Assembly (NCBI GenBank): GCA_021849425.1
Contig: JAJZSY010000003.1
Location: 62,001-126,000 of the forward strand
DNA: 64,000 bases
Reading direction: 5' to 3'
Source of the DNA: Pseudomonadota bacterium
GTDB lineage: Bacteria > Pseudomonadota > Alphaproteobacteria > Acetobacterales > Acetobacteraceae
Below the pieces are notes generated by a model, which ran no database searches, had not been told where the DNA came from, and saw nothing but the letters and a program-made list of their open reading frames with translations. Of this stretch, positions 33,741 to 45,661 are shown in pieces; the stretch's first letter is position 1, and each line of letters starts with the position of its first letter. Position numbers and translations under genes: made by a program.

Positions 33741-34780
33741 CACTCCAACGGCAGGTCCGCCTGGCCGGGCACGGCGGCGGGCGGCAGCAGGCCGAGATGC
33801 GCCCAGGCCTCGCGTCCCAGCATTCGCCCACGCGGGGTGCGGATCACGAAACCTTCCTGGATCAGATAGGGCTCGATCACGTCCTCGAGCGTGTCGCGCG
33901 GCTCGGAAAGCGCCGCCGCCAGGGTCTCGATGCCGACCGGCCCGCCATTGTGGTGCTCGGCGATGCGGCGGAGATAGCGCCGGTCCATCGCATCGAGCCC
34001 GCGCTGGTCGACGTCGAGCCGGGTCAGCGCCGCGTCGGCCGCCGCGCGATCGACCGTCGCCGTGCCGGCGACAGCGGCGAAATCGCGCACCCGGCGCGTC
34101 AGCCGGCCGGCGATCCGCGGCGTGCCGCGCGAGCGGCGGGCGATTTCCGCGGCGCCATCCGCCGTGATGTCCATCTCCAGCAGTGAAGCGGCGCGGGTGA
34201 CGATCAGTCGAAGCTCCTCGGGCGTGTAGAAAACCAGCCGCAGCGGAATGCCGAAGCGGTCGCGCAGCGGATTGGCGAGCAGGCCGGACCGCGTGGTCGC
34301 GCCGATCAGGGTGAAGCGCGGCAGGTCGATCCGCACCGAACGCGCTCCGGGCCCCTCGCCGATGATCAGGTCGAGCACGAAATCCTCCATCGCGGGATAG
34401 AGAACCTCCTCGATCGAGGGCTGCAGGCGGTGAATCTCGTCGATGAACAGAACGTCCCTCGGTTGCAGGTTGGTCAGGATGGCCGCGAGATCGCCCGATT
34501 TCTGGATGATCGGCCCCGAGGTTGCCCGGAAACCCACCCCCATCTCGCGGGCGATGATCTGCGCCAGAGTGGTCTTGCCCAGCCCCGGCGGGCCGTGCAG
34601 CAGCACATGGTCGAGCGATTCGCCCCGGCCGCGTGCCGCGGCGATGAATATCGCAAGATTTTCTCGGCTCGCTTTCTGCCCGGTGAATTCGGCGAGAGTT
34701 TGCGGCCGCAAGGCGGCCTCCGGCCCGTCCTCGGCATCGCGCACGCCGGAAAGCAGGGCCCGATCTTCCGCGCCGCTCAT
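33740..34780 (-). CDS. ruvB: Holliday junction helicase motor RuvB
   Basis: A 346-residue AAA+ ATPase with Walker [17 protein letters not shown], Walker [21 protein letters not shown], the [18 protein letters not shown] sensor region and a C-terminal winged helix ([20 protein letters not shown]). It drives branch migration with RuvA. It overlaps ruvA by 4 bp. Confidence 0.98.
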   Translation of the reverse strand: MSGAEDRALLSGVRDAEDGPEAALRPQTLAEFTGQKASRENLAIFIAAARGRGESLDHVLLHGPPGLGKTTLAQIIAREMGVGFRATSGPIIQKSGDLAAILTNLQPRDVLFIDEIHRLQPSIEEVLYPAMEDFVLDLIIGEGPGARSVRIDLPRFTLIGATTRSGLLANPLRDRFGIPLRLVFYTPEELRLIVTRAASLLEMDITADGAAEIARRSRGTPRIAGRLTRRVRDFAAVAGTATVDRAAADAALTRLDVDQRGLDAMDRRYLRRIAEHHNGGPVGIETLAAALSEPRDTLEDVIEPYLIQEGFVIRTPRGRMLGREAWAHLGLLPPAAVPGQADLPLE

Positions 34781-35391
34781 CGGGCCAGCCGCTTCAGCCC
34801 GCCGCGGATCAGCTCATCCAGCGGCGCGTCCTGGCCGGCTTCCGCCTGGACCGCGGCGAGGGCGGCCTCCGCCTCGGCGCGGCGGTAACCGAGATTGACC
34901 AGGGCCGAAAGCGCGTCGGCCAGCGGTCCCTGCGGCAGGGCGGCGAACGGGGAGGTCGCCGCCGGGGCGAAGACGGAGCCGGTGGGCATCGCGGCGATCC
35001 GCTCGCGCAATTCGGAAATCAGTCTGGCGGCGAGCTTCGGGCCCACACCGGGGGCGCGGGTGATGGCGCCCTTGTCGCTCGCGGCGATGGCGCTGGCGAG
35101 CTGGTCCGGCGGCAGCGCCGAAAGCAGGTTGAGCGCCACTTTCGCGCCCACGCCCTGAATGGTGGTGAGCAGGCGGAACCAGTCGCGCTCGGCGGCGTCG
35201 ATGAAGCCGAACAGGGTGATCGCGTCCTCGCGGACCTGGGTTTCGACGAGCAGCGTCGCGCGCGCCGGCGGCGCCGGCAGCGCGGCGAGGCTGCGCGCCG
35301 AGCAGAGCACCACGTAGCCGACGCCGTTCACATCGATCAGGCAGCGCCCGTCCTCGATCTGCTCGGCCGTGCCGGACAGCCGCCCGATCAT
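34777..35391 (-). CDS. ruvA: Holliday junction binding protein RuvA
   Basis: A 204-residue protein starting [20 protein letters not shown] (OB fold). Tandem helix-hairpin-helix motifs follow ([20 protein letters not shown] and [20 protein letters not shown]), with a C-terminal three-helix domain ([16 protein letters not shown]) that contacts RuvB. It overlaps both ruvC and ruvB by 4 bp. Confidence 0.98.
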   Translation of the reverse strand: MIGRLSGTAEQIEDGRCLIDVNGVGYVVLCSARSLAALPAPPARATLLVETQVREDAITLFGFIDAAERDWFRLLTTIQGVGAKVALNLLSALPPDQLASAIAASDKGAITRAPGVGPKLAARLISELRERIAAMPTGSVFAPAATSPFAALPQGPLADALSALVNLGYRRAEAEAALAAVQAEAGQDAPLDELIRGGLKRLAR

Positions 35392-35891
35392 GCCGCCGGC
35401 ACCCGGCTGGCGGTGGCGAGATGATGCGCATGGCAGATGGCGACGGCCAGAGCATCCGCCGCGTCGGCGCGGGTGATCGCCGCCCCCGGCAGCAGGCGGC
35501 GCACCATCAGGGCGACCTGGTCCTTTTCCGCCGCCCCGGTGCCGACCACCGCGCGCTTCACCGTTTTCGCGCCATATTCGGCAACCGCGATGCCCGCCCG
35601 CGCCGGCGCGAGCAGGGCGACGCCGCGGGCGTAGCCGAGCTTGAGCGTCGCGGTCGCGTTGCGGTTGACATAGGTTTCCTCGACGGCCGCATGATCCGGC
35701 GCATAGGCCGCGAGCAGCCGGGCGAGTTCCGCATCGAGCGTATGCAACCGCTCGGCCACCGCCGCCGCGCCATCGGTCGCGATCACCCCGTCGGCGATAT
35801 GGCGCAGCCGGTTGCCGTCGGCCTCGATGATGCCGAAGCCGGTGAAGCGAAGGCCGGGATCGATCCCGATGATGCGCGCGCGAATCGGCAT
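35388..35891 (-). CDS. ruvC: Holliday junction endonuclease RuvC
   Basis: A 167-residue RNase H-fold resolvase. The acidic active site is visible: Asp in IIGIDPGLRFTG (about residue 11), Glu in AAVEETYVNRN (about 71) and Asp residues in ADAADALAVAICHAH. It resolves Holliday junctions with RuvAB. It follows yebC by about 40 bp in the familiar yebC-ruvC-ruvA-ruvB order. Confidence 0.97.
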   Translation of the reverse strand: MPIRARIIGIDPGLRFTGFGIIEADGNRLRHIADGVIATDGAAAVAERLHTLDAELARLLAAYAPDHAAVEETYVNRNATATLKLGYARGVALLAPARAGIAVAEYGAKTVKRAVVGTGAAEKDQVALMVRRLLPGAAITRADAADALAVAICHAHHLATASRVPAA

Positions 35892-35929
35892 GTCTGCGGA
35901 CTATAGAGGATTCGGCGCCCCCCGTCCGG

Positions 35930-36679
35930 TCAGGCCGAGAGCGCCTGCATCACCTCATCGGGAATTTCGAAATTGGCGTAAACGCTCTGCACGTCGTCGC
36001 TCTCCTCCAGCGCGTCGATCAGCTTCATCACGCTGCGGGCGGCCTCCTCGTCGAGCGGCGTGGTGGTGGTCGGCCGCCAGTCGAGCTTGGCGGTTTCGGG
36101 CTCGCCGAATTTCTGCTCCATCGCATCGCGCACGGCGAAGACATTTTCCACCGCGCAGACGATCTCGTGGCCCTCATCGGTGCTCTGCACGTCGTCCGCC
36201 CCGGCCTCGATCGCGGCTTCGAGCATGTCGTCCGCGCTCGCCGCGGCGGCGGGATAGCGGATCAGGCCGATCCGGTCGAACATGAAGGCGACAGAATTGG
36301 TCTCGCCCAGCGCGCCGCCATGCTTCGAGAACGCGGCCCGCACGTCGGAGGCCGTGCGGTTGCGGTTGTCGGTCAGCGCCTCGACGATGATCGCGATGCC
36401 GGACGGGCCGTAGCCCTCATAGCGCACCTCCACGTAATCGTCGCCACCGGCGCCACCGGCCGCCTTCTTGATCGCCCGCTCGATCGTGTCGCGCGGCATG
36501 TTCGCCTGGCGGGCGGCGGCGCAGGCCGCGCGCAGCCGCGGGTTCGCTGCCGGGTCGGGCAGGCCGGTTCTTGCCGAAACGGTGATCTCGCGGATCAATT
36601 TGGCGAATTGCCGGGCGCGCCGCGCATCCTGCGCGCCCTTGCGGTGCATGATGTTCTTGAATTGCGAATGTCCGGCCAT
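35930..36679 (-). CDS. yebC: YebC/PmpR-family protein
   Basis: A 249-residue member of the YebC/TACO1 family. It begins [20 protein letters not shown] and contains the conserved [18 protein letters not shown] and [20 protein letters not shown]. Family members act as DNA-binding regulators or as factors that help ribosomes through proline-rich sequences. The ATG at 36679 matches the conserved start, and the frame extends 4 codons upstream. It is divergent from the glycosyltransferase pair. Confidence 0.95.
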   Translation of the reverse strand: MAGHSQFKNIMHRKGAQDARRARQFAKLIREITVSARTGLPDPAANPRLRAACAAARQANMPRDTIERAIKKAAGGAGGDDYVEVRYEGYGPSGIAIIVEALTDNRNRTASDVRAAFSKHGGALGETNSVAFMFDRIGLIRYPAAAASADDMLEAAIEAGADDVQSTDEGHEIVCAVENVFAVRDAMEQKFGEPETAKLDWRPTTTTPLDEEAARSVMKLIDALEESDDVQSVYANFEIPDEVMQALSA

Positions 36680-36770
36680 CAGAAAATCCATGGTTCTGCA
36701 TCGGAGCGCGGGGGCGCGCTCCGGGAGTTTCGGTCGCGGGTGGCGATATCATGTCCGGTCCGAATTTGAT

Positions 36771-38021
36771 ATGCCCCGTCAGCGGCCGGGTGTTGCGGCC
36801 ACGATCGGGGGATGGATGGAGAGAGCTTCGCTGGGGCTGGCGCATCGCGCATGGCGCATGCTGCCGGCCGAGACGCGGCGCCGGGCGATGACCCGGGTGG
36901 CGGGCCTCGTCGCCGGCCGGCCCGACCGCGCGCCGCCGGCAGCGAGCGAGGGCATCGTGGTGGCGGGCGATATCGACGGAGCGAACGGCCTCGCCGAGAC
37001 CAGCCGGATCATGGACACGGTGTTCCGCCAGATCGGCGTGGGGCGCGGCACCATCCAGCTCGGCCTGCCCAGCGTCACGCCCGCACCGGCTGGGCTGCCG
37101 CCGGCGACTGCCGCGATGCTCGCGGTGGTGAACGCGCCGATCCTGCCGGTCGGCCTCGCCCGCTGGCCGCGCGCGCTGATGCGCGGCCGCCGGGTGATCG
37201 GCCTGTTCGTGTGGGAACTGCCGGCGGTGCCGGCCGCCTGGCATGTGGGGGCGAAATTCGTCCACGAGATCTGGGCGCCGTCCGCCTTCTGCGCCGAGGC
37301 GTTCGAGCCCCTGGCGCCGGGGCGCGTGCGCGTCGTGCCCTATCCCCTCGCCGCCTTGCCACCGCCGCGCATCGAGGGCGGGCGCGCCGATTTCGGCCTG
37401 CCCGAAGGCGCGCTGGTGGTGCTCGTCGTGTTCAATCTCGCGTCCAGCCGCGTGCGCAAGAACCCCGAAGGCGCCATCCGCGCCTTCCGCACCGCCTTCG
37501 GCGACCGCGCCGACCGGATGCTGGTGCTCAAACTCTCCGGCACGACGATGTATCCCGAGGATCTGGCGGAGATCCGGGCGCTGGTGGCCGATGCGCCGAA
37601 CATCCGCGTGATCGACGAGACCATTCCCGAGCCCGCGCTCCGCGGCCTGATCGCGGCGAGCGACATCGTGATGTCGCTGCATCGCGCCGAGGGGTTCGGC
37701 CTCATCCCGGCCACCGCGATGCTGCTCGGCCGCCCGGTGGTGACCACCGGCTGGTCCGGCAACATGAGCTTCATGGATGCGGACAGCGCCGCCCTCGTGC
37801 GGTACGATCTGGTGCCGGTGAACGATCCGCGCGGCACCTACCGGCTGGCGGGAAGCCGCTGGGCGGAGCCGGATGCCGGGCATGCGGCCGTCCTGCTCCG
37901 GCAACTGGCCGACGATCCCGCAGCGCGGGCGGCGCTCGCAGCGCGCGGACGGGAGCACGCGATGCGCGCGCTCGGCGATGCGCCGGTGCGCGACGCCCTC
38001 GGCGCGTCCGGCATCCGATGA
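36771..38021 (+). CDS. Glycosyltransferase (GT-B fold, family 4-like)
   Basis: A 416-residue protein. The N-terminal half includes IVVAGDIDGANGLAETSRIM and GLFVWELPAVPAAW followed by FVHEIWAPSAFCAEAF. The C-terminal half has the donor-site pattern HRAEGFGLIPATAMLLGRPV and VVTTGWSGNMSF, as in group 1 glycosyltransferases. The ATG at 36771 is used, with ATG 36816 (preceded by GGGGGATGG) as an alternative. It overlaps the next glycosyltransferase by 4 bp. The sugar and acceptor are unknown, and a surface polysaccharide is the natural guess. Confidence 0.82.
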   Translation: MPRQRPGVAATIGGWMERASLGLAHRAWRMLPAETRRRAMTRVAGLVAGRPDRAPPAASEGIVVAGDIDGANGLAETSRIMDTVFRQIGVGRGTIQLGLPSVTPAPAGLPPATAAMLAVVNAPILPVGLARWPRALMRGRRVIGLFVWELPAVPAAWHVGAKFVHEIWAPSAFCAEAFEPLAPGRVRVVPYPLAALPPPRIEGGRADFGLPEGALVVLVVFNLASSRVRKNPEGAIRAFRTAFGDRADRMLVLKLSGTTMYPEDLAEIRALVADAPNIRVIDETIPEPALRGLIAASDIVMSLHRAEGFGLIPATAMLLGRPVVTTGWSGNMSFMDADSAALVRYDLVPVNDPRGTYRLAGSRWAEPDAGHAAVLLRQLADDPAARAALAARGREHAMRALGDAPVRDALGASGIR

Positions 38022-39106
38022 GGGTCCTGACCTGGCAATGGGGACGGCGCGGCGCCGGGCCGCGCTTCGCCGCCCTGCTCCATGCGGCGTTCGGCCGCCT
38101 GCCGGCGACCGAAGCGATGCTGTCGCTCTCGGCGGAGGCGGAAATTCTCGCCGCGGCGGATGCGCCCGACTGCGCCTGGCGATATCCCACCTATGCGAGC
38201 GCCGCCGGCGCGCTGGCGCGGCTGCTCACCCTGCCCCTCGCCGGGCGCAGCGTTCGGGCGGACCTCGCGCGCCTCGCCCCGGATGTGGCGCTATGCGCCA
38301 TGCCGGCGGTGCTCGACCGGCTGATGGTCGCCAATCTGCGCGTGCCCTACGGACTCATCGTGCATGACGCGGTCTCGCATCCGGGGGAAAGCCTGAGTTT
38401 CCGGCTGGTGAACCAGGCGCGGCTGCTGCGCGGCGCGGGATTGCTCGTCACGCTCAGCCAGGCGGTGACCGACGAGTTGCACGGTGCTGGCGCGGTCCGC
38501 CCCGGCCAGCGGGTTCTCACCCTCACGCATCCGCCGATGCCGGTAGGCGATGGCGCGATGCCGGCCGCGCCCTTCGCCCATGGCGGCCTGCCCCGACTGC
38601 TGATGTTCGGCCGGCTGCTGCCCTACAAGGGGCTCGACCTGCTGTGCGAGGCGATGGAACGCCTCGGCCCCGATCCGGGATTCGGGCTGCGCGTGGCGGG
38701 CGATGGTCCGGACTCGGCCGAACTCGGCCGGCTCGGCGCGATGCCGCATGTCACGCTCGACCGGCGCTGGATTCCCGAGGCCGAACTGCCACGGCTGATC
38801 GGCGAGGCGGACGCGCTGGTCCTGCCCTACCGGCAGGCGAGCCAGTCCGGTGTTGCGGCGGCGGCGCTCGCTTTGGGCCGGCAGGTGATCGCCACCGATG
38901 TCGGCGGTCTCGCCGAACAGTTGCGGGACGCGCCGCAGGCGATCCTCTGCCCGCCGGATGCCGGCGCGCTGGCGGATGCGCTGCGGCGCTGGCGGGATCG
39001 GCGGGACACGCAGGGAGCCTGGAGGCCCACCGATCCGATGGCGGCGTGGACGGCGATGGCGGCTCAGATTCGCGCTGGGCTGGAGGCGCTTTCGGGTTCG
39101 GGCTGA
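38018..39106 (+). CDS. Glycosyltransferase (GT-B fold, family 4-like), second of pair
   Basis: A 362-residue protein starting MRVLTWQWGRRGAGPRFAAL. The donor-binding half shows LLMFGRLLPYKGLDLLCEAM, FGLRVAGDGPDSAELGRLGA, ADALVLPYRQASQSGVAAAA and VIATDVGGLAEQL, characteristic of GT4 enzymes. Its ATG overlaps the stop of the first glycosyltransferase. Its last 43 bp also overlap, antisense, the 3' end of the convergent MFS gene. Its specificity is unknown. Confidence 0.82.
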   Translation: MRVLTWQWGRRGAGPRFAALLHAAFGRLPATEAMLSLSAEAEILAAADAPDCAWRYPTYASAAGALARLLTLPLAGRSVRADLARLAPDVALCAMPAVLDRLMVANLRVPYGLIVHDAVSHPGESLSFRLVNQARLLRGAGLLVTLSQAVTDELHGAGAVRPGQRVLTLTHPPMPVGDGAMPAAPFAHGGLPRLLMFGRLLPYKGLDLLCEAMERLGPDPGFGLRVAGDGPDSAELGRLGAMPHVTLDRRWIPEAELPRLIGEADALVLPYRQASQSGVAAAALALGRQVIATDVGGLAEQLRDAPQAILCPPDAGALADALRRWRDRRDTQGAWRPTDPMAAWTAMAAQIRAGLEALSGSG

Positions 39107-40287
39107 GCCGGCTGCACCGACCAGACGAGCAGTGCTGCGCCGGCCAGCATGGCCGCGACCATAACGAACGGCGCGCCGGGAAAGCGCCACGGCAGGAAGC
39201 CGCTGAACGCCTCGAATACGGCAGCACCGGTCAGCGGGGCGACGATGGCGGTCAGCCCCTCGATGGAGGACAGCGCGCCGTTCATCCGCCCCTGCTGGTC
39301 CGCCGGCGCGGCGCGCGAAAGCATGCTGCGGATCGCGGGGTTGGCAATCGAGCCCAGCGCCATCAGCCCCACCCCGGCGAACAGCCAGGACGCCGTAGGC
39401 GCAAGGCCGAAGATGAGATAGGCGGCGGCGTTGCAGGCGAAGCCGGCGAAAGCGGCGCCGCGCTCGCCGAGCCATGTCACCGCCCGGCGGACGAGGCCGA
39501 ACTGCACGAGCGTCGAGGCGAGGCCGATGCAGGCGAAATAGACGCCGCTCTCGCGCGGCCCCCAGCCGAAGCGCAGCGCGGCATAGAGAACGAACACCGC
39601 CTGGATCGCGCCGAGACCGAACCATCGCACACTCCAGGCCGCGGCCAGCCGCCAGAGACGCGGGGCCGCGGTGAGCAGCCGGATCGCGCCGAGCGGCGTT
39701 GCTTCCCGCAGGCGAAACGGCCGCCGCCGCTCCGGCGGCAGCGATTCGGGCAGCACGAAAACGCCATAGATCACGTTCACCCCGACCAGCCCGGCGGCGG
39801 CGAGAAAGGGGAGCCGCAGGTCGATCGCGCCGAGAAAGCCGCCAATCATCGGGCCGGTGGTGAAGCCGAGGCCGAAGGCGGCGCCGATCAGGCCGAAACG
39901 CTGGGCCCGGCGCTCCGGCGGGGTGATGTCGGCGATATAGGCGCTGGCGGCCGAAACATTGCCGGCCGTCGCACCGGCGATCAGCCGGCCGACGAATAGC
40001 CAGAGCAGGTTGGGCGCGAAGGCGAGCAGCAGATAATTCGCGGCACTTCCGGCAAGGGAGACGAGGATGAGGCGGCGGCGGCCGAACCGGTCGCTGAGCT
40101 GGCCGAGCACCGGGGCGGCGAAGAACTGCGTCGCCGCGAAGGTCATGCTCAGCACGCCGACCCAGAGCGCCGCCTGCGAGGCCGGCGTGGCCGAGAGATG
40201 TTCCACAAGATCGGGCAGGATCGGCGCGACCAGGCCGAAGCCGATGGAATCGATGACGAGAACGGCGAAAATGAAGCCCAAGCTCAA
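39064..40287 (-). CDS. TetA-like MFS transporter
   Basis: A 407-residue major-facilitator protein with about 12 hydrophobic helices. GQLSDRFGRRRLILVSLAGS is the loop 2-3 MFS signature. FAVLVIDSIGFGLVAPILPD and GLGFTTGPMIGGFLGAIDLR (motif C-like) place it with TetA/multidrug drug:H+ antiporters. No ATG is available at the start. TTG 40287, after GGAGGCGGG, gives a natural N-terminus (SLGFIFAVLVID), whereas GTG 40344 lacks a ribosome-binding site. The substrate is unknown. It is not evidence of tetracycline resistance by itself. Confidence 0.83.
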   Translation of the reverse strand: MSLGFIFAVLVIDSIGFGLVAPILPDLVEHLSATPASQAALWVGVLSMTFAATQFFAAPVLGQLSDRFGRRRLILVSLAGSAANYLLLAFAPNLLWLFVGRLIAGATAGNVSAASAYIADITPPERRAQRFGLIGAAFGLGFTTGPMIGGFLGAIDLRLPFLAAAGLVGVNVIYGVFVLPESLPPERRRPFRLREATPLGAIRLLTAAPRLWRLAAAWSVRWFGLGAIQAVFVLYAALRFGWGPRESGVYFACIGLASTLVQFGLVRRAVTWLGERGAAFAGFACNAAAYLIFGLAPTASWLFAGVGLMALGSIANPAIRSMLSRAAPADQQGRMNGALSSIEGLTAIVAPLTGAAVFEAFSGFLPWRFPGAPFVMVAAMLAGAALLVWSVQPAQPEPESASSPARI

Positions 40288-40359
40288 CCCGCCTCCGCCC
40301 GGCGCACGGCACCGCGCATCATGCGGGGCAGGCCCGCATGGCACGCGGACAATGCCGCA

Positions 40360-42828
<2,469 letters not shown>

Positions 42829-42901
42829 TCAGGAAATCACCCTTTTTCTTAGCAGAAGCGGCGCAGATCGCCTAATCGTGGCGGAGGGGCGGGCGAAAAA
42901 T

Positions 42902-43291
42902 GCCAGACGGTCTGTAAGCCGGGTTCTGTCCCCATCCTCGCGGACGCTGGACGGCCATTCATCTGGGACGCGCATTGCTGCGCGCCTCACGCGACCAACC
43001 CGGGCGACAAGGCGGAATCCCTTCGCGGCCATGATCGCTCACGCCGCCGGCCGCCCCTATTCGGTCTTGCTCCCGGTGGGGTTTTCCCTGCCGCTCCCGT
43101 CACCGGGACCGCGGTGCGCTCTTACCGCACCTTTTCACCCTTGCCGGCAGGCCGAAGCGTGCTGGCGGTATGTTTTCTGTGGCACTTTCCCTGGGGTCGC
43201 CCCCGCCGGCCGTTAGCCGGCACCGTCATTCCATGGAGCCCGGACTTTCCTCCGCGCCGCTTGCGGCACGGCGGCCGTCCAACCGTCTGGC
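42902..43291 (-). ncRNA. rnpB: RNase P RNA (class A)
   Basis: On the minus strand the 5' end GCCAGACGG (43291-43283) pairs with the 3' CCGTCTGGC (42910-42902) to close helix P1. GAGGAAAGTCCGGGC (43252-43238) is the universal P4/J region, and ACAGAACCCGGCTTACA near 42930-42913 is the complementary 3' core. Length is about 390 nt, normal for bacterial type A RNA. A TTTTT run follows directly after the 3' end (42900-42896). Confidence 0.95.
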
Positions 43292-43311
43292 CCGTGCTTC
43301 TTGGGCGATCG

Positions 43312-43992
43312 TCAGGGTTTGGTCAATGGCGGGGCGGACGCCTCGAACAGGGTGCGGATCGCCGCCGCGCGGCCGCGGGTTTGCGCATCGGCGACACCAT
43401 CGACGCGCGCGGGCCGGAACCGCCGCTGGAACGCCGCCACCACGATGGCGGCCGGCAACGACGTGTCGTAGCCGATCGCGGCGAGTTCGGCGAGGATATC
43501 GGCACCATCGGCCGAGGCGTCGGTCCACAGTCCGACCCCGGCGGCGGCAAGGCATGGCCAGGGAAACAGCTCGCCCGGGTCCTGCTTGCGGTCCGGCGCG
43601 ATGTCGGAATGCCCGACCACGTTGCGGGGCGGCACCGGGTGCCGCGCCACGATGTCCCGGCAGAGCCCGATCACGGCGTCGACCTGCCGCCGCGGGAACG
43701 GGACATAGCCCCATTCATGGCCTGGATTGACGATTTCGATGCCGATCGAGCGGTCGTTGAGCGCGCTGGCGCCCCGCCAGAAGCTGATCCCGGCATGCCA
43801 GGCGCGCCGGGGTTCCGGCACGAGGGCGTGGACCGCGCCGTCTTCCTCGACGAGGTAATGGGACGATACTTTCGCCGCCGGATCGCACAGCCGCTCCAGC
43901 GCCGCGTGCGCACTCCGCATCCCGGTATAGTGCAGAACCAGATGATCGACCGGCACGCCTTGGGGCCGGTCGTCATGGTTCGGCGAGATCAC
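43312..43992 (-). CDS. N-acetylmuramoyl-L-alanine amidase (AmpD/AmiD type)
   Basis: A 226-residue amidase_2 protein. Zinc and catalytic residues are visible: His in DHLVLHYTG, VSSHYLVEEDGAVHALV, and His/Asp in NVVGHSDIAPDRKQDPGELF. A C-terminal segment resembles a peptidoglycan-binding domain (FQRRFRPARVDGVADAQTRG). No signal peptide is seen, so a cytoplasmic AmpD-like role in peptidoglycan recycling is plausible, though the binding domain is more AmiD-like. The GTG at 43992 overlaps the preceding stop (GTGA). Confidence 0.88.
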   Translation of the reverse strand: MISPNHDDRPQGVPVDHLVLHYTGMRSAHAALERLCDPAAKVSSHYLVEEDGAVHALVPEPRRAWHAGISFWRGASALNDRSIGIEIVNPGHEWGYVPFPRRQVDAVIGLCRDIVARHPVPPRNVVGHSDIAPDRKQDPGELFPWPCLAAAGVGLWTDASADGADILAELAAIGYDTSLPAAIVVAAFQRRFRPARVDGVADAQTRGRAAAIRTLFEASAPPLTKP

Positions 43993-44759
43993 GCGCCGCG
44001 CTCGCGCTTGATCGCGTCCCAGGCAGCGTTGATCCGCGCGACCCGCTCCGTCGCGCGGGCGATGAATTCCGCCGGCACGCCGCGGGCGGCCAGCTGGTCG
44101 GGGTGGTTCTCGCGCATCAGCGTCTTCCAGTGCGCGCGGATCGCCGGCGTGGAAGCGCTGCGGGCGATGCCGAGAACCTGGTAGGGGTCTTCCGCGGCAT
44201 CGCCGCCGGAGGGGTTGGATGCCCGGCCGCGCGCCGTCTCGCCTAGTCCGAACAGGGTGCCGATGCGGGCGAGCATGTCCGCCTCGCGCGGGTTGACCGG
44301 CCCATCCGCCCGGGCGATGGCGAACAGGGCGCCGAGAACCTGTTCCAGCGCCAGCCGGTTGTCGGCGAAGCTCTCGCCCAACTGCCGCGCATAGGGCTCG
44401 AACCCGGTGGCGTCTTCGCGGGCCTGGTCGAACAGGTGTCCGACCGTCGGGATTGCCGCCTCGTCGATCCGGAACTGCCGCTTGAAGGCGTCGATCTCGG
44501 CGCGCACCACCGGACCGTCGCATTTGGCCAGCTTCGCCGCGAGAACGGTGACGCCGATCGCGAACACCTGCTCGCGCCGGCCGAGCAGGGCGGCAAACCG
44601 GGCGGAGTCGAGCGGCAGGGCGCGACCGAGCCGGGCGCCGAACGAGCCGAGATCGCCGGTATCGGCCGCATGGCCGAGTGCCGCTCCGGCAACCGCGCCG
44701 AGCGGCCCGCCCACGGCGAAACCGGCCACGCCGCCAATGATCTTGCCCCACACGTTCAT
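43989..44759 (-). CDS. djlA: DjlA-like co-chaperone (TerB and J domains)
   Basis: A 256-residue protein. The N-terminus is a glycine-zipper membrane segment (GKIIGGVAGFAVGGPLGAVA, then GAALG). A TerB-like helical domain follows (about 65-165). A C-terminal J domain (about 190-256) with intact HPD (LMRENHPDQL) stimulates DnaK. This membrane-anchor, TerB and J order defines DjlA. It is coupled to the amidase downstream. Confidence 0.9.
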   Translation of the reverse strand: MNVWGKIIGGVAGFAVGGPLGAVAGAALGHAADTGDLGSFGARLGRALPLDSARFAALLGRREQVFAIGVTVLAAKLAKCDGPVVRAEIDAFKRQFRIDEAAIPTVGHLFDQAREDATGFEPYARQLGESFADNRLALEQVLGALFAIARADGPVNPREADMLARIGTLFGLGETARGRASNPSGGDAAEDPYQVLGIARSASTPAIRAHWKTLMRENHPDQLAARGVPAEFIARATERVARINAAWDAIKRERGA

Positions 44760-44815
44760 GCGCCCAGTATCGGCCCGCGCGGGTAAGGGGTCAAAGGGGG
44801 GCTGGATGAAACAAG

Positions 44816-45511
44816 TCAGTAGCGCCGGAACAGGGCGACGAGCCGGCCCTGCACCTTGACCCGCTCCGCGGGAAAGATGCGGATTTCATAGCGCGGATTG
44901 GCAGGCTCCAGCGCCGTCGAATTGCCGCGCCGGCGCAGGCGCTTGAGGGTCACTTCCGTGTCGTCGATCATGGCGACGACGATCTCGCCGGTTTCGGCGG
45001 TTTCGCCGCGGCGGATGATGGCGAGATCGCCATCGAGAATACCGGCCTCGATCATCGAATCGCCGGTGACCTCGAGCGCATAGTGTTCACCGGGCCCGAC
45101 GAGGGAGGCGGGGATCTCGATCTCGCTCTGGGTCTCGCGCAGCGCCTCGATCGGCTGTCCCGCCGCGATCCGCCCGTAGAGCGGCAGGGTGATGGCCGCC
45201 GCCGGGTCGGCGGCGCGCGCGCCCTGGAGCCGGGCCGCGAAATTGCCCTGGATCACGTTCGGGGCGAAAGTCGTCTCCCGCCGCTCCGCCGCCACGTCGG
45301 ACGGCAGGCGCAGCACCTCAAGCGCCCGCGCCCGGTGCTTGTGGCGCCGCAGGAAGCCGCGCTCCTCGAGCGCGCCGATCAGCCGGTGGATCCCCGATTT
45401 CGACTTGAGATCGAGCGCGTCCTTCATCTCCTCGAAACTCGGGGAGCAACCCGTCCGGCGCAGGTGCTGATCGATGAAGACCAGCAGTTCGTGTTGCTTG
45501 CGGGTGAGCAT
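44816..45511 (-). CDS. lexA: SOS repressor LexA
   Basis: A 231-residue repressor. The N-terminal winged helix ([40 protein letters not shown]) is of the alphaproteobacterial type. The self-cleavage bond is Ala117-Gly118 in YGRIAAGQP, and the catalytic pair is Ser152 (GDSM) and Lys190 (VTLKRL). The ATG at 45511 gives the conserved MLTRKQ start. A near-consensus LexA operator lies 66 bp upstream, so autoregulation is likely. Confidence 0.96.
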   Translation of the reverse strand: MLTRKQHELLVFIDQHLRRTGCSPSFEEMKDALDLKSKSGIHRLIGALEERGFLRRHKHRARALEVLRLPSDVAAERRETTFAPNVIQGNFAARLQGARAADPAAAITLPLYGRIAAGQPIEALRETQSEIEIPASLVGPGEHYALEVTGDSMIEAGILDGDLAIIRRGETAETGEIVVAMIDDTEVTLKRLRRRGNSTALEPANPRYEIRIFPAERVKVQGRLVALFRRY

Positions 45512-45576
45512 CGACAAACTCCGGCGTGCGCTTCCCGAACGCGCCTGAAGGGCCGGGAAAACGGCAACGCAACGAG

Positions 45577-45591
45577 GGAACAAAGCGCTAA
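45577..45591. promoter_or_regulatory. Probable LexA operator
   Basis: GAACAAAGCGCTAAC has the GAAC-N7-GAAC plan of the alphaproteobacterial SOS box (GTTC-N7-GTTC on the other strand) with one mismatch (TAAC). It sits in the lexA leader at the right distance for autorepression. Confidence 0.6.
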
Positions 45592-45661
45592 CATCGTTTT
45601 ACCGGCCGCTTCGGCGCCGCGTCAAGCCCTTCCCGCGGGCAGAGCCTGACGCGGCGTTCCG

